In this document: piece after piece, positions 9,005-19,849 of the stretch
Numbering within the stretch: position 1 is the first letter of the stretch
Layout of the letters: each line of letters starts with the position of its first letter
Notes under the pieces: generated by a model
The model's database searches: none
The model's input: the letters and a program-made list of their open reading frames with translations, nothing else
Told to the model about the DNA's origin: nothing
NCBI GenBank assembly: GCA_903875225.1
Contig: CAIQVJ010000112.1
Span: 186,001 to 250,000, forward strand
DNA length: 64,000 nucleotides
Reading direction: 5' to 3'
From: an uncultured Pseudomonadota bacterium
GTDB taxonomy: Bacteria > Myxococcota_A > UBA796 > SXON01
Translations under genes and position numbers: made by a program

Positions 9005-9430
9005 ATGGTCGATTTCACTCCGGTGCCGGCGCTCTGCGGCGGACTCCTCATCGGGGCGGGCGCGAGCCTCCTCCTGCTCGGTATCGGGAGGATCGCGGGG
9101 GTGTGCGGCATCGTCGGATCGCTGCTCGATGCCCCCCGGTCGCCTGACGCAGGATGGCGGACCGCGTTCATCGTCGGACTGGCGTTCTCCGGCCTCGTCG
9201 GGTTCGCGCTCGCCCCGGCCAGCGTCACGAACGTAGCCAACTCGCCCCCCGCGCTCGTCGGCGCCGGGCTGCTCGTGGGCTACGGCGCCCGCCTGGCCAA
9301 CGGGTGCACGAGCGGGCACGCCGTGTGCGGCATCGGGCGGGGCTCGACCCGCTCGATCGTCGCCACGTGTACCTTCATGCTCACCGCGGGCGTCACGGTG
9401 TTCCTGGTCCGGCACGTGGTGGGCCGATGA
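9005..9430 (+). CDS. YeeE/YedE family membrane protein, N-terminal half type
   Basis: The 141-residue membrane protein has about four hydrophobic segments and the motif ANGCTSGHAVCGIGRGS, whose Cys residues mark YeeE/YedE (DUF395) transporters linked to thiosulfate or other sulfur-compound uptake. The family can be one long chain or, as here, two short ones. An upstream in-frame stretch back to 8018 is antisense to the lipoprotein gene and is not coding. Its stop overlaps the next gene's ATG (ATGA), so the two halves are translationally coupled and probably form one transporter. Confidence 0.88.
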   Translation: MVDFTPVPALCGGLLIGAGASLLLLGIGRIAGVCGIVGSLLDAPRSPDAGWRTAFIVGLAFSGLVGFALAPASVTNVANSPPALVGAGLLVGYGARLANGCTSGHAVCGIGRGSTRSIVATCTFMLTAGVTVFLVRHVVGR

Positions 9431-9849
9431 GCATGAACATCGAGGTTCGGCTCGTGGGCCTGGGCTCCGGGCTCCTCCTGGGCGCCGGCCTCATGCTCGC
9501 GGGCATGACCCGCCCGGAGAAGGTGCTCGCCTTCCTGGACGTCGCGGGGGAGTGGGACCCCTCGCTGGCGTTCGCCATGGCTGGCGCGATCGGCGTGTTC
9601 GCCATCGCGGCGTTTGCAGCCCGTGCGCGGCTCCGGCCCCTGTGGGCGGAGGCCTTCCAGTGGCCCGAGGCAGCGCTCGTCGACGCACCCCTGGTCCTCG
9701 GAAGCGCCCTCTTCGGCATCGGCTGGGGCATCGTGGGCTATTGCCCGGGGCCCGCGATCGTGAGCGTAGGCGCCGGGAGCATCCCGGCAGCCTGGTTCAC
9801 CGTCGCGATGGGTGTCGGCATGGTCGCCTACCGGCTCTCGCGCCGCTGA
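9427..9849 (+). CDS. YeeE/YedE partner membrane protein (DUF6691 type)
   Basis: This 140-residue protein is the companion of the preceding gene. It has about four membrane segments, the MxxPxKVLAFLD-like stretch (MTRPEKVLAFLDVAGEWDPS) and the signature WGIVGYCPGPAIVSVG, which carries the conserved Cys of the second half of YeeE/YedE transporters. Predicted role: part of a sulfur-compound (probably thiosulfate) transport unit in the inner membrane. A hairpin terminator for the convergent RRM gene lies just beyond its stop. Confidence 0.87.
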   Translation: MSMNIEVRLVGLGSGLLLGAGLMLAGMTRPEKVLAFLDVAGEWDPSLAFAMAGAIGVFAIAAFAARARLRPLWAEAFQWPEAALVDAPLVLGSALFGIGWGIVGYCPGPAIVSVGAGSIPAAWFTVAMGVGMVAYRLSRR

Positions 9850-9867
9850 GGGTGCGCCCGTCGGCTC

Positions 9868-9906
9868 AAAAAATGCGAACGCCCGCCGGGGTTGCCGGCG
9901 TGCGTT
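9868..9906 (-). terminator. intrinsic terminator of the RRM gene
   Basis: On the minus strand the arms AACGCACGCCGG and CCGGCGGGCGTT pair in 6 and 5 bp blocks around one mismatch, with a 5-base loop, and are followed by CGC and six T residues. It sits just past the RRM gene stop. There is no T tract on the plus side, so it acts on the minus strand only. Confidence 0.85.
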
Positions 9907-9927
9907 GCACTGCCCGGGGGTCGACGA

Positions 9928-10830
9928 CTATTCGTCGTCCCCGCCCGTGCCGCCGCCATCCTCGGAGTCGCGATCACGACCGCGGGGATTGCCCTTGCGG
10001 CGCTCCCACTCGGCCTGCTTGCGGTTGCGCTCCTCGTTGACGTCGGACTCGGGACGACGACGACCGCCGTACCCACCGCCGCCGCCGCCGCCACCGCCGC
10101 CGTACCCGCCGCCACTGGGACGACCGCCACCGGCACCACCGCCATACCCACCGCCGGCAGGCCGGTTGGCCCCACCGCCCCAGCCGCCGCCGGGAGCGCC
10201 ACCGCTCGGAGCGCCGCCGCCCCAGCCACCGCTCGGGCGATCGGCACCGCCGCTGGGAGCGCCGCCGCCCCAGCCACCGCTCGGGCGATCGGCACCGCCG
10301 CTCGGGGCGCCGCCGCCCCAGCCGCCACCGCTCGGCCTGTCGCCGCCGCCGCTGGGAGCGCCGCCGCCCCAGCCGCCGCCGCTCGGGCGATCGTTGCCTC
10401 CGGGAGCGCCACCACCCCAACCGCCACCGCTCGGACGGTCTCCGCCCCCCGCGCCCCAACCGCCGCTCGCGCCACCGCCGCCCGCGCCTTCCGGCCGCGG
10501 ACCCCGATAGAACGGCGCCGGTGCGCTCGGATCACGCGGACGCCTCGGTCCGCCTGGCCCCATCCCACCGCCTCCGCCCTCACGTGGACGCGCGATGTTC
10601 ACCTTGAGGGGGCGCCCCTCCATCATGAAGCCGTCCAGCGCCTGAACCGAGGCTTCTGCCTGCGCTTCATCCGCCAGCTCGACAAACCCGAACCCGCGAG
10701 GGCGGCCGGTCTCACGATCGGTGATCAAGTTGACTGAAAGGACCTCGCGACCACCCTGTGAAAAGACGCTTCGCACGTCATCTTCAGTGATTCGGTAAGG
10801 GAGATTTCCCACGTATACGTTACGAGACAT
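9928..10830 (-). CDS. RNA-binding protein: RRM domain with long Gly-rich tail
   Basis: The 300-residue protein has one RNA-recognition motif in residues 3-80, with RNP2 VYVGNLPY and RNP1 RGFGFVEL. Behind it lies a low-complexity tail of about 200 residues with five copies of a DRPSGGGWGGGAPSGG-type unit, then GGGYGGGG runs and a short charged end (KQAEWERRKGNPRGRDRD). Bacterial RRM proteins of this kind (cyanobacterial Rbp and myxobacterial homologues) are often linked to cold and RNA handling, and Gly/Arg/Trp/Tyr-rich tails suit weak multivalent contacts; this role is inferred. It is a single gene with its own terminator and a 116-bp upstream gap. Confidence 0.92.
   Translation of the reverse strand: MSRNVYVGNLPYRITEDDVRSVFSQGGREVLSVNLITDRETGRPRGFGFVELADEAQAEASVQALDGFMMEGRPLKVNIARPREGGGGGMGPGGPRRPRDPSAPAPFYRGPRPEGAGGGGASGGWGAGGGDRPSGGGWGGGAPGGNDRPSGGGWGGGAPSGGGDRPSGGGWGGGAPSGGADRPSGGWGGGAPSGGADRPSGGWGGGAPSGGAPGGGWGGGANRPAGGGYGGGAGGGRPSGGGYGGGGGGGGGGYGGRRRPESDVNEERNRKQAEWERRKGNPRGRDRDSEDGGGTGGDDE
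10195..10440 (-). repeat. in-frame tandem repeats in the RRM protein tail
   Basis: About five units of 48-51 bp encode DRPSGG(G)WGGGAPSGG. The DNA is nearly identical between neighbouring units, which suggests recent slippage or unequal exchange, and unit length varies by single Gly codons. Confidence 0.8.
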
Positions 10831-10862
10831 TCGACCTGTGACTAATCGGAGGGACGGTTGCC

Positions 10863-10882
10863 CCCGTCTTTGTGGACGGGGA
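10863..10882 (-). promoter_or_regulatory. hairpin in the RRM gene leader
   Basis: Perfect 7-bp arms CCCCGTC and GACGGGG enclose a 6-base loop about 33 bp upstream of the RRM start. It has no T tract. It could be a structured 5' leader, but nothing proves that. Confidence 0.25.
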
Positions 10883-10946
10883 GTGAGATGGACGTACCGG
10901 ATGGCACGCCTTGAAGGAGTGTATCAGAGATTTTCCACGTGGGGCG

Positions 10947-11570
10947 CTACCACTGGTAGAAGCCTTCGAGGCCCCACTGGCTCCGGAACAGGAACCAATG
11001 GTCGGGCGGACTGTCAGTAGAGGCGGTGAACCCCACGGCTTTGCCGGAGAGCCGTACGCCGATGTTGCCGAAACGCACGAGGGCCTCGCCGCCGGCGATC
11101 CCCGCGGGGGTGGCCGTGACGACGTAGTTGGTGCTCTGGAACCCGGCCCGTTCCGGGTCGGTGTTCGCGATCCAGACGGCACCGCCGCCGAGCCTGGCGA
11201 TGAAGTCGAACGCCCAGGTGCGGGGCTGTGCGTGGGGGATGCGGAAGCCCGGGGTGATGTAGAGCCCGTGCCGCAGCTCGAAGTAGCCGGGGTAGCCGTC
11301 AGCGCCGAACAACCCCTTCACATCCGGCAGGATCGGTACGGGAGAGACGAACCCGCCGATGTCCATGGAGATCACCCGCGTGAGCCGCGAGTCGAACCCG
11401 ATCCCGAGCCCCACCGGCGAGGGGGCATCCACGATGCTCACGCCCACGTGCAGCCTGTTCTGCGGGTCGAGCAGCGCAGATGCCTGTGCCGTACCTACCG
11501 CGGCGAGCGACATCAAAGCGAGCGAAAGCAAACAGACTCCGGAGCGTGCGGCGACTATAGCAGCGTGCAC
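10947..11570 (-). CDS. small exported, probable outer-membrane beta-barrel protein
   Basis: The roughly 207-residue product begins with a hydrophobic signal segment (VCLLSLALMSLAAVGTAQASA) cut after ASA. The mature part has alternating hydrophobic residues and Gly-rich turns (LHVGVSIVDAPSPVGLGIGF, IARLGGGAVW, RFGNIGVRLSGKAVGFT) and ends in Trp (GLEGFYQW), as outer-membrane barrel proteins often do. I recognise no family. GTG at 11570 is chosen because longer frames overlap the ArsA-type gene; a start nearer the hydrophobic core is also possible. It ends the minus-strand run that begins with dnaA. Confidence 0.65.
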   Translation of the reverse strand: MHAAIVAARSGVCLLSLALMSLAAVGTAQASALLDPQNRLHVGVSIVDAPSPVGLGIGFDSRLTRVISMDIGGFVSPVPILPDVKGLFGADGYPGYFELRHGLYITPGFRIPHAQPRTWAFDFIARLGGGAVWIANTDPERAGFQSTNYVVTATPAGIAGGEALVRFGNIGVRLSGKAVGFTASTDSPPDHWFLFRSQWGLEGFYQW

Positions 11571-11589
11571 GGGCTGTCGAGGACGAAAT

Positions 11590-12750
11590 TCACCCGGGGA
11601 AGAGCCAGCGATGCAGGGACAGCAGGCCTGCGAGGTCATGGACCTCCCCCGGCTGCCGGTCGACCTCGATCATCGGCACGCTCGGCGCATAGGCCGCCAG
11701 CCGCGTGATCCACTGGCGCTCGAGCGCCGCGAGATCCCGCAGGCGCCGGTGCGCCGCGCCCAACCGGGCGAGCACCAGCGGTGCGAGCAGTGGCTCCAGC
11801 TCTCGCGCCTTGCGCCCCAGGAGCGCATCCACGTCGGGGTTCACCAGCCGCGCGCGGTGCAGCTGGTTCACGACGATGGCACCCACGCGCAGCGTCCGGC
11901 CCTTGAGCTCCTGCAGGAAAAAGCTCGCGACATCGACCGACGGCTCGTTGGGTGCGCTCACCACCACAAAGGTCGTGCGGCTGTCCCCGAAGATGCGGCT
12001 CACCGCCTCGTGGCGCTCCCGCATGCCGTCGTAGAGGTCCCGGAAGAGCGTGAAGAAGATCGAGAGCTCCTTGAGGAACTCGCGCCCGAAGATGTGACCG
12101 AGCAGGCGGTAGACGACCGCCGAGGTGCCCAGCATCAACCGTTTTCCAAACGCGGGCTCCTCCTCGTACGGGGTGAGGAACCACTTCATCACCTGGCGGT
12201 CCAGGAACCTGGCGAGCCGACCGGGCGCTTCGAGGAAATCCAGCGCGTTCTTGACCGGGGGCGTGTCGAGCACGATCATGTCGTACCGGCCCGAGCCGTA
12301 CACGTCGTAGAGCCGCTCGGTGGCCATGTACTCCTGGCTCCCCGAAAAACTGCCGGCGATGGATCGGTAGATGCGGTTGGCGAAGATCGCGTCGCGGGTC
12401 GCCTCGTCTTTGGAGACCTTGCCGATCACGTCGTCGAGCGTGCTCTTGGGGTCGAGCATCATCGCCCAGAGCTCCCCGCCCGCGACGGGCTCGAACGCGG
12501 GGCCATCTGCGTCGCCCAGGAGCCGCTCGAGCGGGATGCGCACCTCCATGTTGCCGATCTCGTTCAGCCCCAGCGAATTCGCCAATCGTCGGGCGGGATC
12601 GATGGTGAGCACGAGCACCCGCCTACCACGCAGAGCCGCCCACAGCGCGACGGAGGCCGCCGTAGTCGTCTTCCCCACGCCGCCCGACCCCACGCACACG
12701 AGCAGGCGTTGAGTCCGAGCGAGGTCCGTGAGCGGGGAGTCGTCGTTCAT
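11590..12750 (-). CDS. ArsA/GET3-type ATPase, second of a pair
   Basis: The 386-residue protein has a deviant Walker A, GSGGVGKTTTAA (near residue 22), a downstream TIDPARRLANSLGL switch-I-like stretch and DMIVLDTPP (switch II), placing it in the ArsA/GET3 anion-pump and tail-anchored-protein-targeting ATPase class. No ArsA metal-site Cys cluster is evident, so arsenite pumping is unlikely. The ATG at 12750 overlaps the stop of the first ATPase gene (ATGA). Two unlike adjacent copies suggest they work as a heterodimer; the partner cargo is unknown. Confidence 0.87.
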   Translation of the reverse strand: MNDDSPLTDLARTQRLLVCVGSGGVGKTTTAASVALWAALRGRRVLVLTIDPARRLANSLGLNEIGNMEVRIPLERLLGDADGPAFEPVAGGELWAMMLDPKSTLDDVIGKVSKDEATRDAIFANRIYRSIAGSFSGSQEYMATERLYDVYGSGRYDMIVLDTPPVKNALDFLEAPGRLARFLDRQVMKWFLTPYEEEPAFGKRLMLGTSAVVYRLLGHIFGREFLKELSIFFTLFRDLYDGMRERHEAVSRIFGDSRTTFVVVSAPNEPSVDVASFFLQELKGRTLRVGAIVVNQLHRARLVNPDVDALLGRKARELEPLLAPLVLARLGAAHRRLRDLAALERQWITRLAAYAPSVPMIEVDRQPGEVHDLAGLLSLHRWLFPG

Positions 12751-13715
12751 CCAGACGCCTCCCCGACCAGATCCACCTTCGCATGGCTCTGGCGCGCGAG
12801 CGCAGCGGTGAGCTGCCCAACGACCCGCGCGGCTCCCTCCCCACGTGCGAGCACCGGGAGCACCACCACGGCGGCGATCGCACGCAGCCGGCTCAACGCC
12901 TCTGCTGTCGCGGTCTCCAGCCGCTCCTCCCACCGACCCGCCTCGACGAGCTCGCGCGCATCGACCCCCAGCTCTTGCGCGCCGAGCTGATCCAGGAGGC
13001 TCCGCTCCCCGGCGGACAAGGTCGCGGGGGTCGCCCGGTTGAGCAGGACCAGCGGCTGCCGGAGGGCCGGGATCTCGGCATGGACCCGCGCGCGGGTCTC
13101 CAGCGTCTCGTTCACGACCATCTCTTCCGGGAGCGCCACGAGCACGAGGTTCGTGTCGGGACGGGCGAACATCCCGTCGATCTCCTCCGCGCACCGTCGG
13201 ATCGGCCCGGTGTCGAAGAGCCTGCGGGATGTCCCGACCACCGAGAGCATGCCCACCGCGTTGCCGGAGGCGGGCATGTCCACGATCACCAGATCGAACT
13301 GCTGAGAGAGCTTCACGACGCGGTGCAGCAGCATCAGGTCCCGAGCGCCCGGCGTGGCCTCCAGGAAGATGCTGATCATCCTGTTCTTCATGATCATGCG
13401 CACGATGCGGCCGGCACCTACGATGTCGGCGAGCCAGTCGTCCAGGGCGGGCATCCACTCGATGTTGCAGATCGAGAGCCCGGGCGCCACCTGGGAGGGT
13501 TGGTACACCGGTGCCTTCCCGAAGATGGCGGTGAGCGACGAGCGCTGGGCATCGAGCTCACAGACGAGGGTACGCCGGCCCTGTGCTGCGGCGAGCCGAC
13601 CGATCGCTGCGCCGAGCGTGGTCTTACCCGTGCCGCCCTTTCCCGTGAGGAAGAGCACCCGCGAGCGGAAGAGCACGCTCGAATCGGCAGGCGCATCGGC
13701 GGCAGCGGGAGGCAT
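12747..13715 (-). CDS. ArsA/GET3-type ATPase, first of a pair
   Basis: The 322-residue protein has FLTGKGGTGKTTLGAAIG (the deviant Walker A typical of ParA/ArsA ATPases), LVCELDAQRSSL after it and DLVIVDMPASGNAVGML for the switch II region. It is shorter than its neighbour and differs clearly in sequence, so this is not a recent duplication. It starts 3 bp after fabH and overlaps the next ATPase by four bases, so fabH and both ATPases look like one operon. Confidence 0.87.
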   Translation of the reverse strand: MPPAAADAPADSSVLFRSRVLFLTGKGGTGKTTLGAAIGRLAAAQGRRTLVCELDAQRSSLTAIFGKAPVYQPSQVAPGLSICNIEWMPALDDWLADIVGAGRIVRMIMKNRMISIFLEATPGARDLMLLHRVVKLSQQFDLVIVDMPASGNAVGMLSVVGTSRRLFDTGPIRRCAEEIDGMFARPDTNLVLVALPEEMVVNETLETRARVHAEIPALRQPLVLLNRATPATLSAGERSLLDQLGAQELGVDARELVEAGRWEERLETATAEALSRLRAIAAVVVLPVLARGEGAARVVGQLTAALARQSHAKVDLVGEASG

Positions 13716-13718
13716 CGG

Positions 13719-14711
13719 CTACCAGCGCACGAGGGTTGCACCCCAGGTGAGGCCCGCGCCGAACCCGGCCAGCAGCACCAGCTGTCCCTTCTTCACGCGG
13801 CCGTCCAGGACGGCCTCGTGCAGGGCGATGGGGATGCTGGCGGCGGTGGTGTTGCCGTACTTCTGGATGTTGTTGACCACCTTCTCCGGTGCGAACCCGA
13901 GCTGGCGGGTGACCATCTCGTTGATCCGGAGGTTGGCCTGGTGAGGCACCAGGACGTCGACGTCTGAGAGCGCGTAGCCGTTCTTCTTGAGGACGCTGTG
14001 GATCACCTCGGGGAGCCGCTCGACGGCGTGCTTGAACACGCTGCGTCCGTCCATCTTCGGGTAGTGGCGGCCCTCCTCCAGCATCTGCGGCGAGAGCCGG
14101 GGGTTCATCCGGCTGGCTGGCGCCTCGACCATCAGGATCTCGGCGAACCGGCCATCCGCATGAAGCTCGCTGTCGATCACGCGGGCTGCACCCTCGGTCG
14201 GACCCACGATCGCAGCACCGGCGCCATCCCCGAACAGCACGGCGACGTCCCGGCCGCGCGTGGTGACGTCGATGCCCGTGGAGTGCACCTCTGCCCCCAC
14301 CAGCAGCACGTGCCTGGCCATGCCCGAGCGGATGTAGGCATCCGCGGTCTTGAGCCCGTAGAGGAAGCCGGTGCACTGGTTACGGATGTCCATCGCCGGC
14401 ACCCCGGGGATGCCGAGCCGGGCCTGGAGAAGGCACCCGCTCCCGGGGAAGTTGAGATCGGGAGAGAGCGTTGCGAACAGGATGAGGTCGATGTCCTGGG
14501 GGGTGAGCCCGGCCTCGGCCAGCGCACCACGGCTCGCGATCTCGGCGAGCTCGCTGGCACCCACGTTGCCGTCGACCCAGTGGCGCTCCTTGATGCCGGT
14601 GCGCTGGGTGATCCACTCGTCGGTCGTCTCCATCAGGCCCGCGAGATCGTTGTTCGTGACGACGCGCGGAGGAACGTAGTGGCCCATGCCGAGTAGGGTG
14701 CTGCCTGTCAT
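13719..14711 (-). CDS. fabH: beta-ketoacyl-ACP synthase III
   Basis: The 330-residue thiolase-fold enzyme condenses acetyl-CoA (or branched acyl-CoA) with malonyl-ACP to begin fatty acid synthesis. The active-site Cys is in RNQCTGFLYGL (about residue 113), the His in VPHQANLRI and the Asn in YGNTTAASIP, so the Cys-His-Asn triad is complete. GFGAGLTWGATLVRW is the usual C-terminus. No other fab genes are nearby. It lies 38 bp after gyrB and next to the ArsA-type pair. Confidence 0.95.
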   Translation of the reverse strand: MTGSTLLGMGHYVPPRVVTNNDLAGLMETTDEWITQRTGIKERHWVDGNVGASELAEIASRGALAEAGLTPQDIDLILFATLSPDLNFPGSGCLLQARLGIPGVPAMDIRNQCTGFLYGLKTADAYIRSGMARHVLLVGAEVHSTGIDVTTRGRDVAVLFGDGAGAAIVGPTEGAARVIDSELHADGRFAEILMVEAPASRMNPRLSPQMLEEGRHYPKMDGRSVFKHAVERLPEVIHSVLKKNGYALSDVDVLVPHQANLRINEMVTRQLGFAPEKVVNNIQKYGNTTAASIPIALHEAVLDGRVKKGQLVLLAGFGAGLTWGATLVRW

Positions 14712-14749
14712 CTTCGGCCTCCGCGCATTTCGGGGTTCAAGTTTCGCGA

Positions 14750-17206
<2,457 letters not shown>

Positions 17207-17302
17207 CTTCAGAAAACTCCGCTTCAAACAGACCGGCTGCCATAACCCGCCGGTCCCGGTTCTGGTAGGCCACATCGCAGTCGCCGCAGCGCTGCGAGCG
17301 CC

Positions 17303-18391
17303 CTACCCGAAACGCCCACCGTCGACGGACACGAGCCGGACAGCGCTCCCTGCGAGCGCGGGCACCGCCCGGACGTCGGTCGTGCTGACGAACACCTGGG
17401 CTCCGAGCTCGTGAAGTCGATGTACGAACGCTGTGGTCCGCTGCGCGTCGAGCTCGCTGCCCAGATCGTCGACGAGGAAGATCGGCACCTCGCCGCTCTC
17501 GCCTGCCGCGAGGATCTCTGCGAGCTTCCAGGCCAGGACCACCGACCGTGCCTGGCCCTGGGATGCGTCGGTGCGCGCGGGATGCCCACCCACCTCGAAC
17601 ACGAGGTCGTCACGCTGCGCCCCGCCGAGCACCCTGCGGCGCTCCCGCTCGAGCGCCCGCTGAGCGCCGACCGCCGCCGCGTACCGCTCCACCATCGCTG
17701 CTTCGTCGCCCTCCCCGAGCGAGGAGCGCAGACGAACTGCAGCATGCTCCCCGCCGGAAATCTCCCCGTAGAGGCGCGAGAACGCAGGAGAGACGTGCTC
17801 CACGGTGGCCTGCCTCGTCGCGGTCACTCGCGCCCCGAGCGGCACCAACTGCGCATCCAGCACGTCCAGCTCGGCGTCGGTGGCTCGCCCGCTGCGGTAG
17901 AGCGCTGCCTTCTGGTCGAGCACGCGCCGGTGATCGCGGGCAAGCGACAGATACCCTGGGTTCAAGGTCAGGATGGTTCGGTCGAGCAGGGCCCGCCGTG
18001 CCACGGGCTCCTCGCGGACCACCCCCACGTCCGCGGGAGAAAACCAGCTCGCACGAAGGGAGGTGAGCCACGTGACCGCATCGACCGGGCGCTCCTCCCG
18101 GTGCAACCGGCGGCCTCCCTCCCCGCTCTGGAACGTGAACTGCCGTGTCTGCCCCTCGGACTCCACCACGGCGCGCACATCGAGCCCCGCTGGCGCCACC
18201 CCCCGCGGGGTCGCATCCGCGAGCCGGGCGCTGCGAAAGCTGCGGAGGCTACCCAGCACGCCGAGGGCTTCGAGTGCGTTCGTCTTTCCCTGCCCGTTGC
18301 GGCCGTGGAACACGACCATCGGGGCGTCCACCTCCAGCACGTCCGGGCACAGGTTCCGGAAGGAACGAGCCTGGAACCGAAGGACACGCAC
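17303..18391 (-). CDS. recF: DNA replication/repair protein RecF
   Basis: The 362-residue SMC-like ATPase helps load RecA at single-strand gaps. Walker A is HGRNGQGKTNALEAL (near residue 30), the signature region is SQGQARSVVLAWKLAE and Walker B is IFLVDDLGSELD. GTG at 18391 fits: the start VRVLRFQARSFRNL matches the normal RecF beginning, and it leaves an 11-bp gap after dnaN. Longer frames would read through dnaN in the wrong frame. Confidence 0.95.
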   Translation of the reverse strand: MRVLRFQARSFRNLCPDVLEVDAPMVVFHGRNGQGKTNALEALGVLGSLRSFRSARLADATPRGVAPAGLDVRAVVESEGQTRQFTFQSGEGGRRLHREERPVDAVTWLTSLRASWFSPADVGVVREEPVARRALLDRTILTLNPGYLSLARDHRRVLDQKAALYRSGRATDAELDVLDAQLVPLGARVTATRQATVEHVSPAFSRLYGEISGGEHAAVRLRSSLGEGDEAAMVERYAAAVGAQRALERERRRVLGGAQRDDLVFEVGGHPARTDASQGQARSVVLAWKLAEILAAGESGEVPIFLVDDLGSELDAQRTTAFVHRLHELGAQVFVSTTDVRAVPALAGSAVRLVSVDGGRFG

Positions 18392-18402
18392 GCTCGCTCT
18401 GC

Positions 18403-19524
18403 CTAGTCCAGGCGAACGGGCATCACGACGAACAGCGCATCCCCGGAGTCCGGGCTCTTGACCAGGCAGGGCGAGAGCGTGTCGCCGAGCTCCAGCACCA
18501 CCATCGTGCTGTCGAGCACGCCCAGCACGTCGAGCAGGAAACGACCGTTGAACCCCATGGTGATCGGCTCTCCGTGCAGGTCGACCGAGGCCTCCTCCTT
18601 CGACTCGCCGGCATCGAGCTTGCGGGACGTGAGGGTGAGCATGGACTCGGTGAACGCGAACTTCACCGAGCGAGAACTGTCCTGCGCGAAGATCAGCACG
18701 CGCTTGAGCGCCTCCTGCAGGTCCACGCGGTTGGCCACTGCCTTGCGCTTGAACGTGCTCGGCAGCACCTGACGGTAGTCGGGAAAGTCGGCCTCCAGCA
18801 ACCGCACGTGGATCGTGCAATCCTCGAGCCGCACCACAGCGGCGCGCTCTCCGAACGCGATCTCGACATCGGCCTTCGCGCCCTCGATCAGCCGCCGGAC
18901 CTCGGCCAGACCCTTGCGCGGCACGAGCGACTTGCGGCCGATGGCCAGTTCCCCGCTGAAAGGCGCCTGGCTCCAGGAGAGGCGGTTCCCGTCGGTTGCC
19001 ACGATCCGCAGATACGGGCTGCCGTCGGCCCCGGAGACCTGCTCGAAGTGTGCTCCGTTGAGCCCGTAACGGTTGTCGTCCGAGGCGACCGAGAACAACG
19101 TCTGGTCGAGCAAACGGCTGAGGGATGCCGCCGGGATCCGCAGCGAACGGCTCTGATCGAGGGGCGGGGTGACCGGGAACTCCGACGCCGGCTGGCCCAC
19201 GAGGCGGAAATTGGAGGTGCCGCACTGCACTTCGAGGCGTTGCTGGTCCAGGAGCACGCACCGCACGGTGTCCCCGGCCAGGGACTTCACCGTGTTGAGC
19301 AGGTAGCCTGCGTCCACGGCGATCTCCCCGGGCCGGCTCACCGTGGCAGGCACGCTCCCGAGGAGGGTGAGCATCTTGTCCGTGCCCGTGTACCGGAGCG
19401 TGCCGCCCTCGGCCTGGAGCAACACCGACGACAGAACCGAATTGTTCTGGGACTTCTTCTCCACGAAGCCCGACACGCGGGACAGGGCGTGGAGGAAGGT
19501 GTCGCGGGCGATGATGAATTCCAT
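18403..19524 (-). CDS. dnaN: DNA polymerase III beta subunit (sliding clamp)
   Basis: The 373-residue protein has normal clamp length and begins MEFIIARDTFLHALSRV. The clamp is a dimer that tethers DNA polymerase III to DNA. Recognisable parts are NSVLSSVLLQ, the DGNRLSW turn, the GFNGRFLLDVL motif of the third domain and the C-terminal hydrophobic pocket strand FVVMPVRLD. It follows the probable origin and precedes recF by 11 bp. Confidence 0.96.
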   Translation of the reverse strand: MEFIIARDTFLHALSRVSGFVEKKSQNNSVLSSVLLQAEGGTLRYTGTDKMLTLLGSVPATVSRPGEIAVDAGYLLNTVKSLAGDTVRCVLLDQQRLEVQCGTSNFRLVGQPASEFPVTPPLDQSRSLRIPAASLSRLLDQTLFSVASDDNRYGLNGAHFEQVSGADGSPYLRIVATDGNRLSWSQAPFSGELAIGRKSLVPRKGLAEVRRLIEGAKADVEIAFGERAAVVRLEDCTIHVRLLEADFPDYRQVLPSTFKRKAVANRVDLQEALKRVLIFAQDSSRSVKFAFTESMLTLTSRKLDAGESKEEASVDLHGEPITMGFNGRFLLDVLGVLDSTMVVLELGDTLSPCLVKSPDSGDALFVVMPVRLD

Positions 19525-19735
19525 CGGGGTGCTCCGGGCGGTTCAGGGGCGCGACCCCTCGGGGAAGCGCTGTTTCGGAAGACAACAGGACAAGAAGAAA
19601 AGGAGAGAGATCTGAAGGTTGTAGTCGTCGTGGGTCTATGGATGTGGGGAGAACTTTGACTACGCGCTTTGCATCGGTGTTTTTCCGAAATCTCCTTGGG
19701 GAGAAGCGGGGCACGGAAGCGGGAGATCCCGTCGG

Positions 19736-19744
19736 TTGTCCACA
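19736..19744 (+). promoter_or_regulatory. DnaA box TTGTCCACA
   Basis: It differs by one base from the TTATCCACA consensus and equals the form common in GC-rich genomes. It is the best box in the gap. Confidence 0.7.
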
Positions 19745-19769
19745 CCTGGCCGATCCGGGTGCGGACCCC

Positions 19770-19778
19770 TGTGGGTAA
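19770..19778 (-). promoter_or_regulatory. DnaA box TTACCCACA
   Basis: Read on the minus strand it has one mismatch to TTATCCACA. It lies 26 bp from the preceding box, in opposite orientation. Confidence 0.6.
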
Positions 19779-19832
19779 CTCGCCGGACTCTCCGCTGGTT
19801 GTCCGCCGGCCCTCTACAGGTCATCCCCAGAC

Positions 19833-19841
19833 TTGTCCCCA
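19833..19841 (+). promoter_or_regulatory. DnaA-box-like TTGTCCCCA
   Basis: It has two mismatches to TTATCCACA and lies next to the dnaA stop. It is weaker than the other two but part of the same cluster. Confidence 0.4.
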
Positions 19842-19849
19842 GGATTCGC

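Larger units (their letters stand above)
19525..19849. other. probable chromosomal replication origin (dnaA-dnaN gap)
   Basis: This 325-bp gap between dnaA and dnaN has no gene. The half next to dnaA has several DnaA-box-like nonamers: TTGTCCACA, TTACCCACA (minus), TTGTCCCCA and weaker TTGTCCGCC and TCATCCCCA. The half next to dnaN is A-rich by local standards (about 19570-19620 and 19675-19695) and could be the unwinding element. The dnaA-dnaN location matches the origin in many bacteria; the dnaA-rpmH gap at 21176-21525 is the alternative but shows no clear boxes. Confidence 0.7.
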
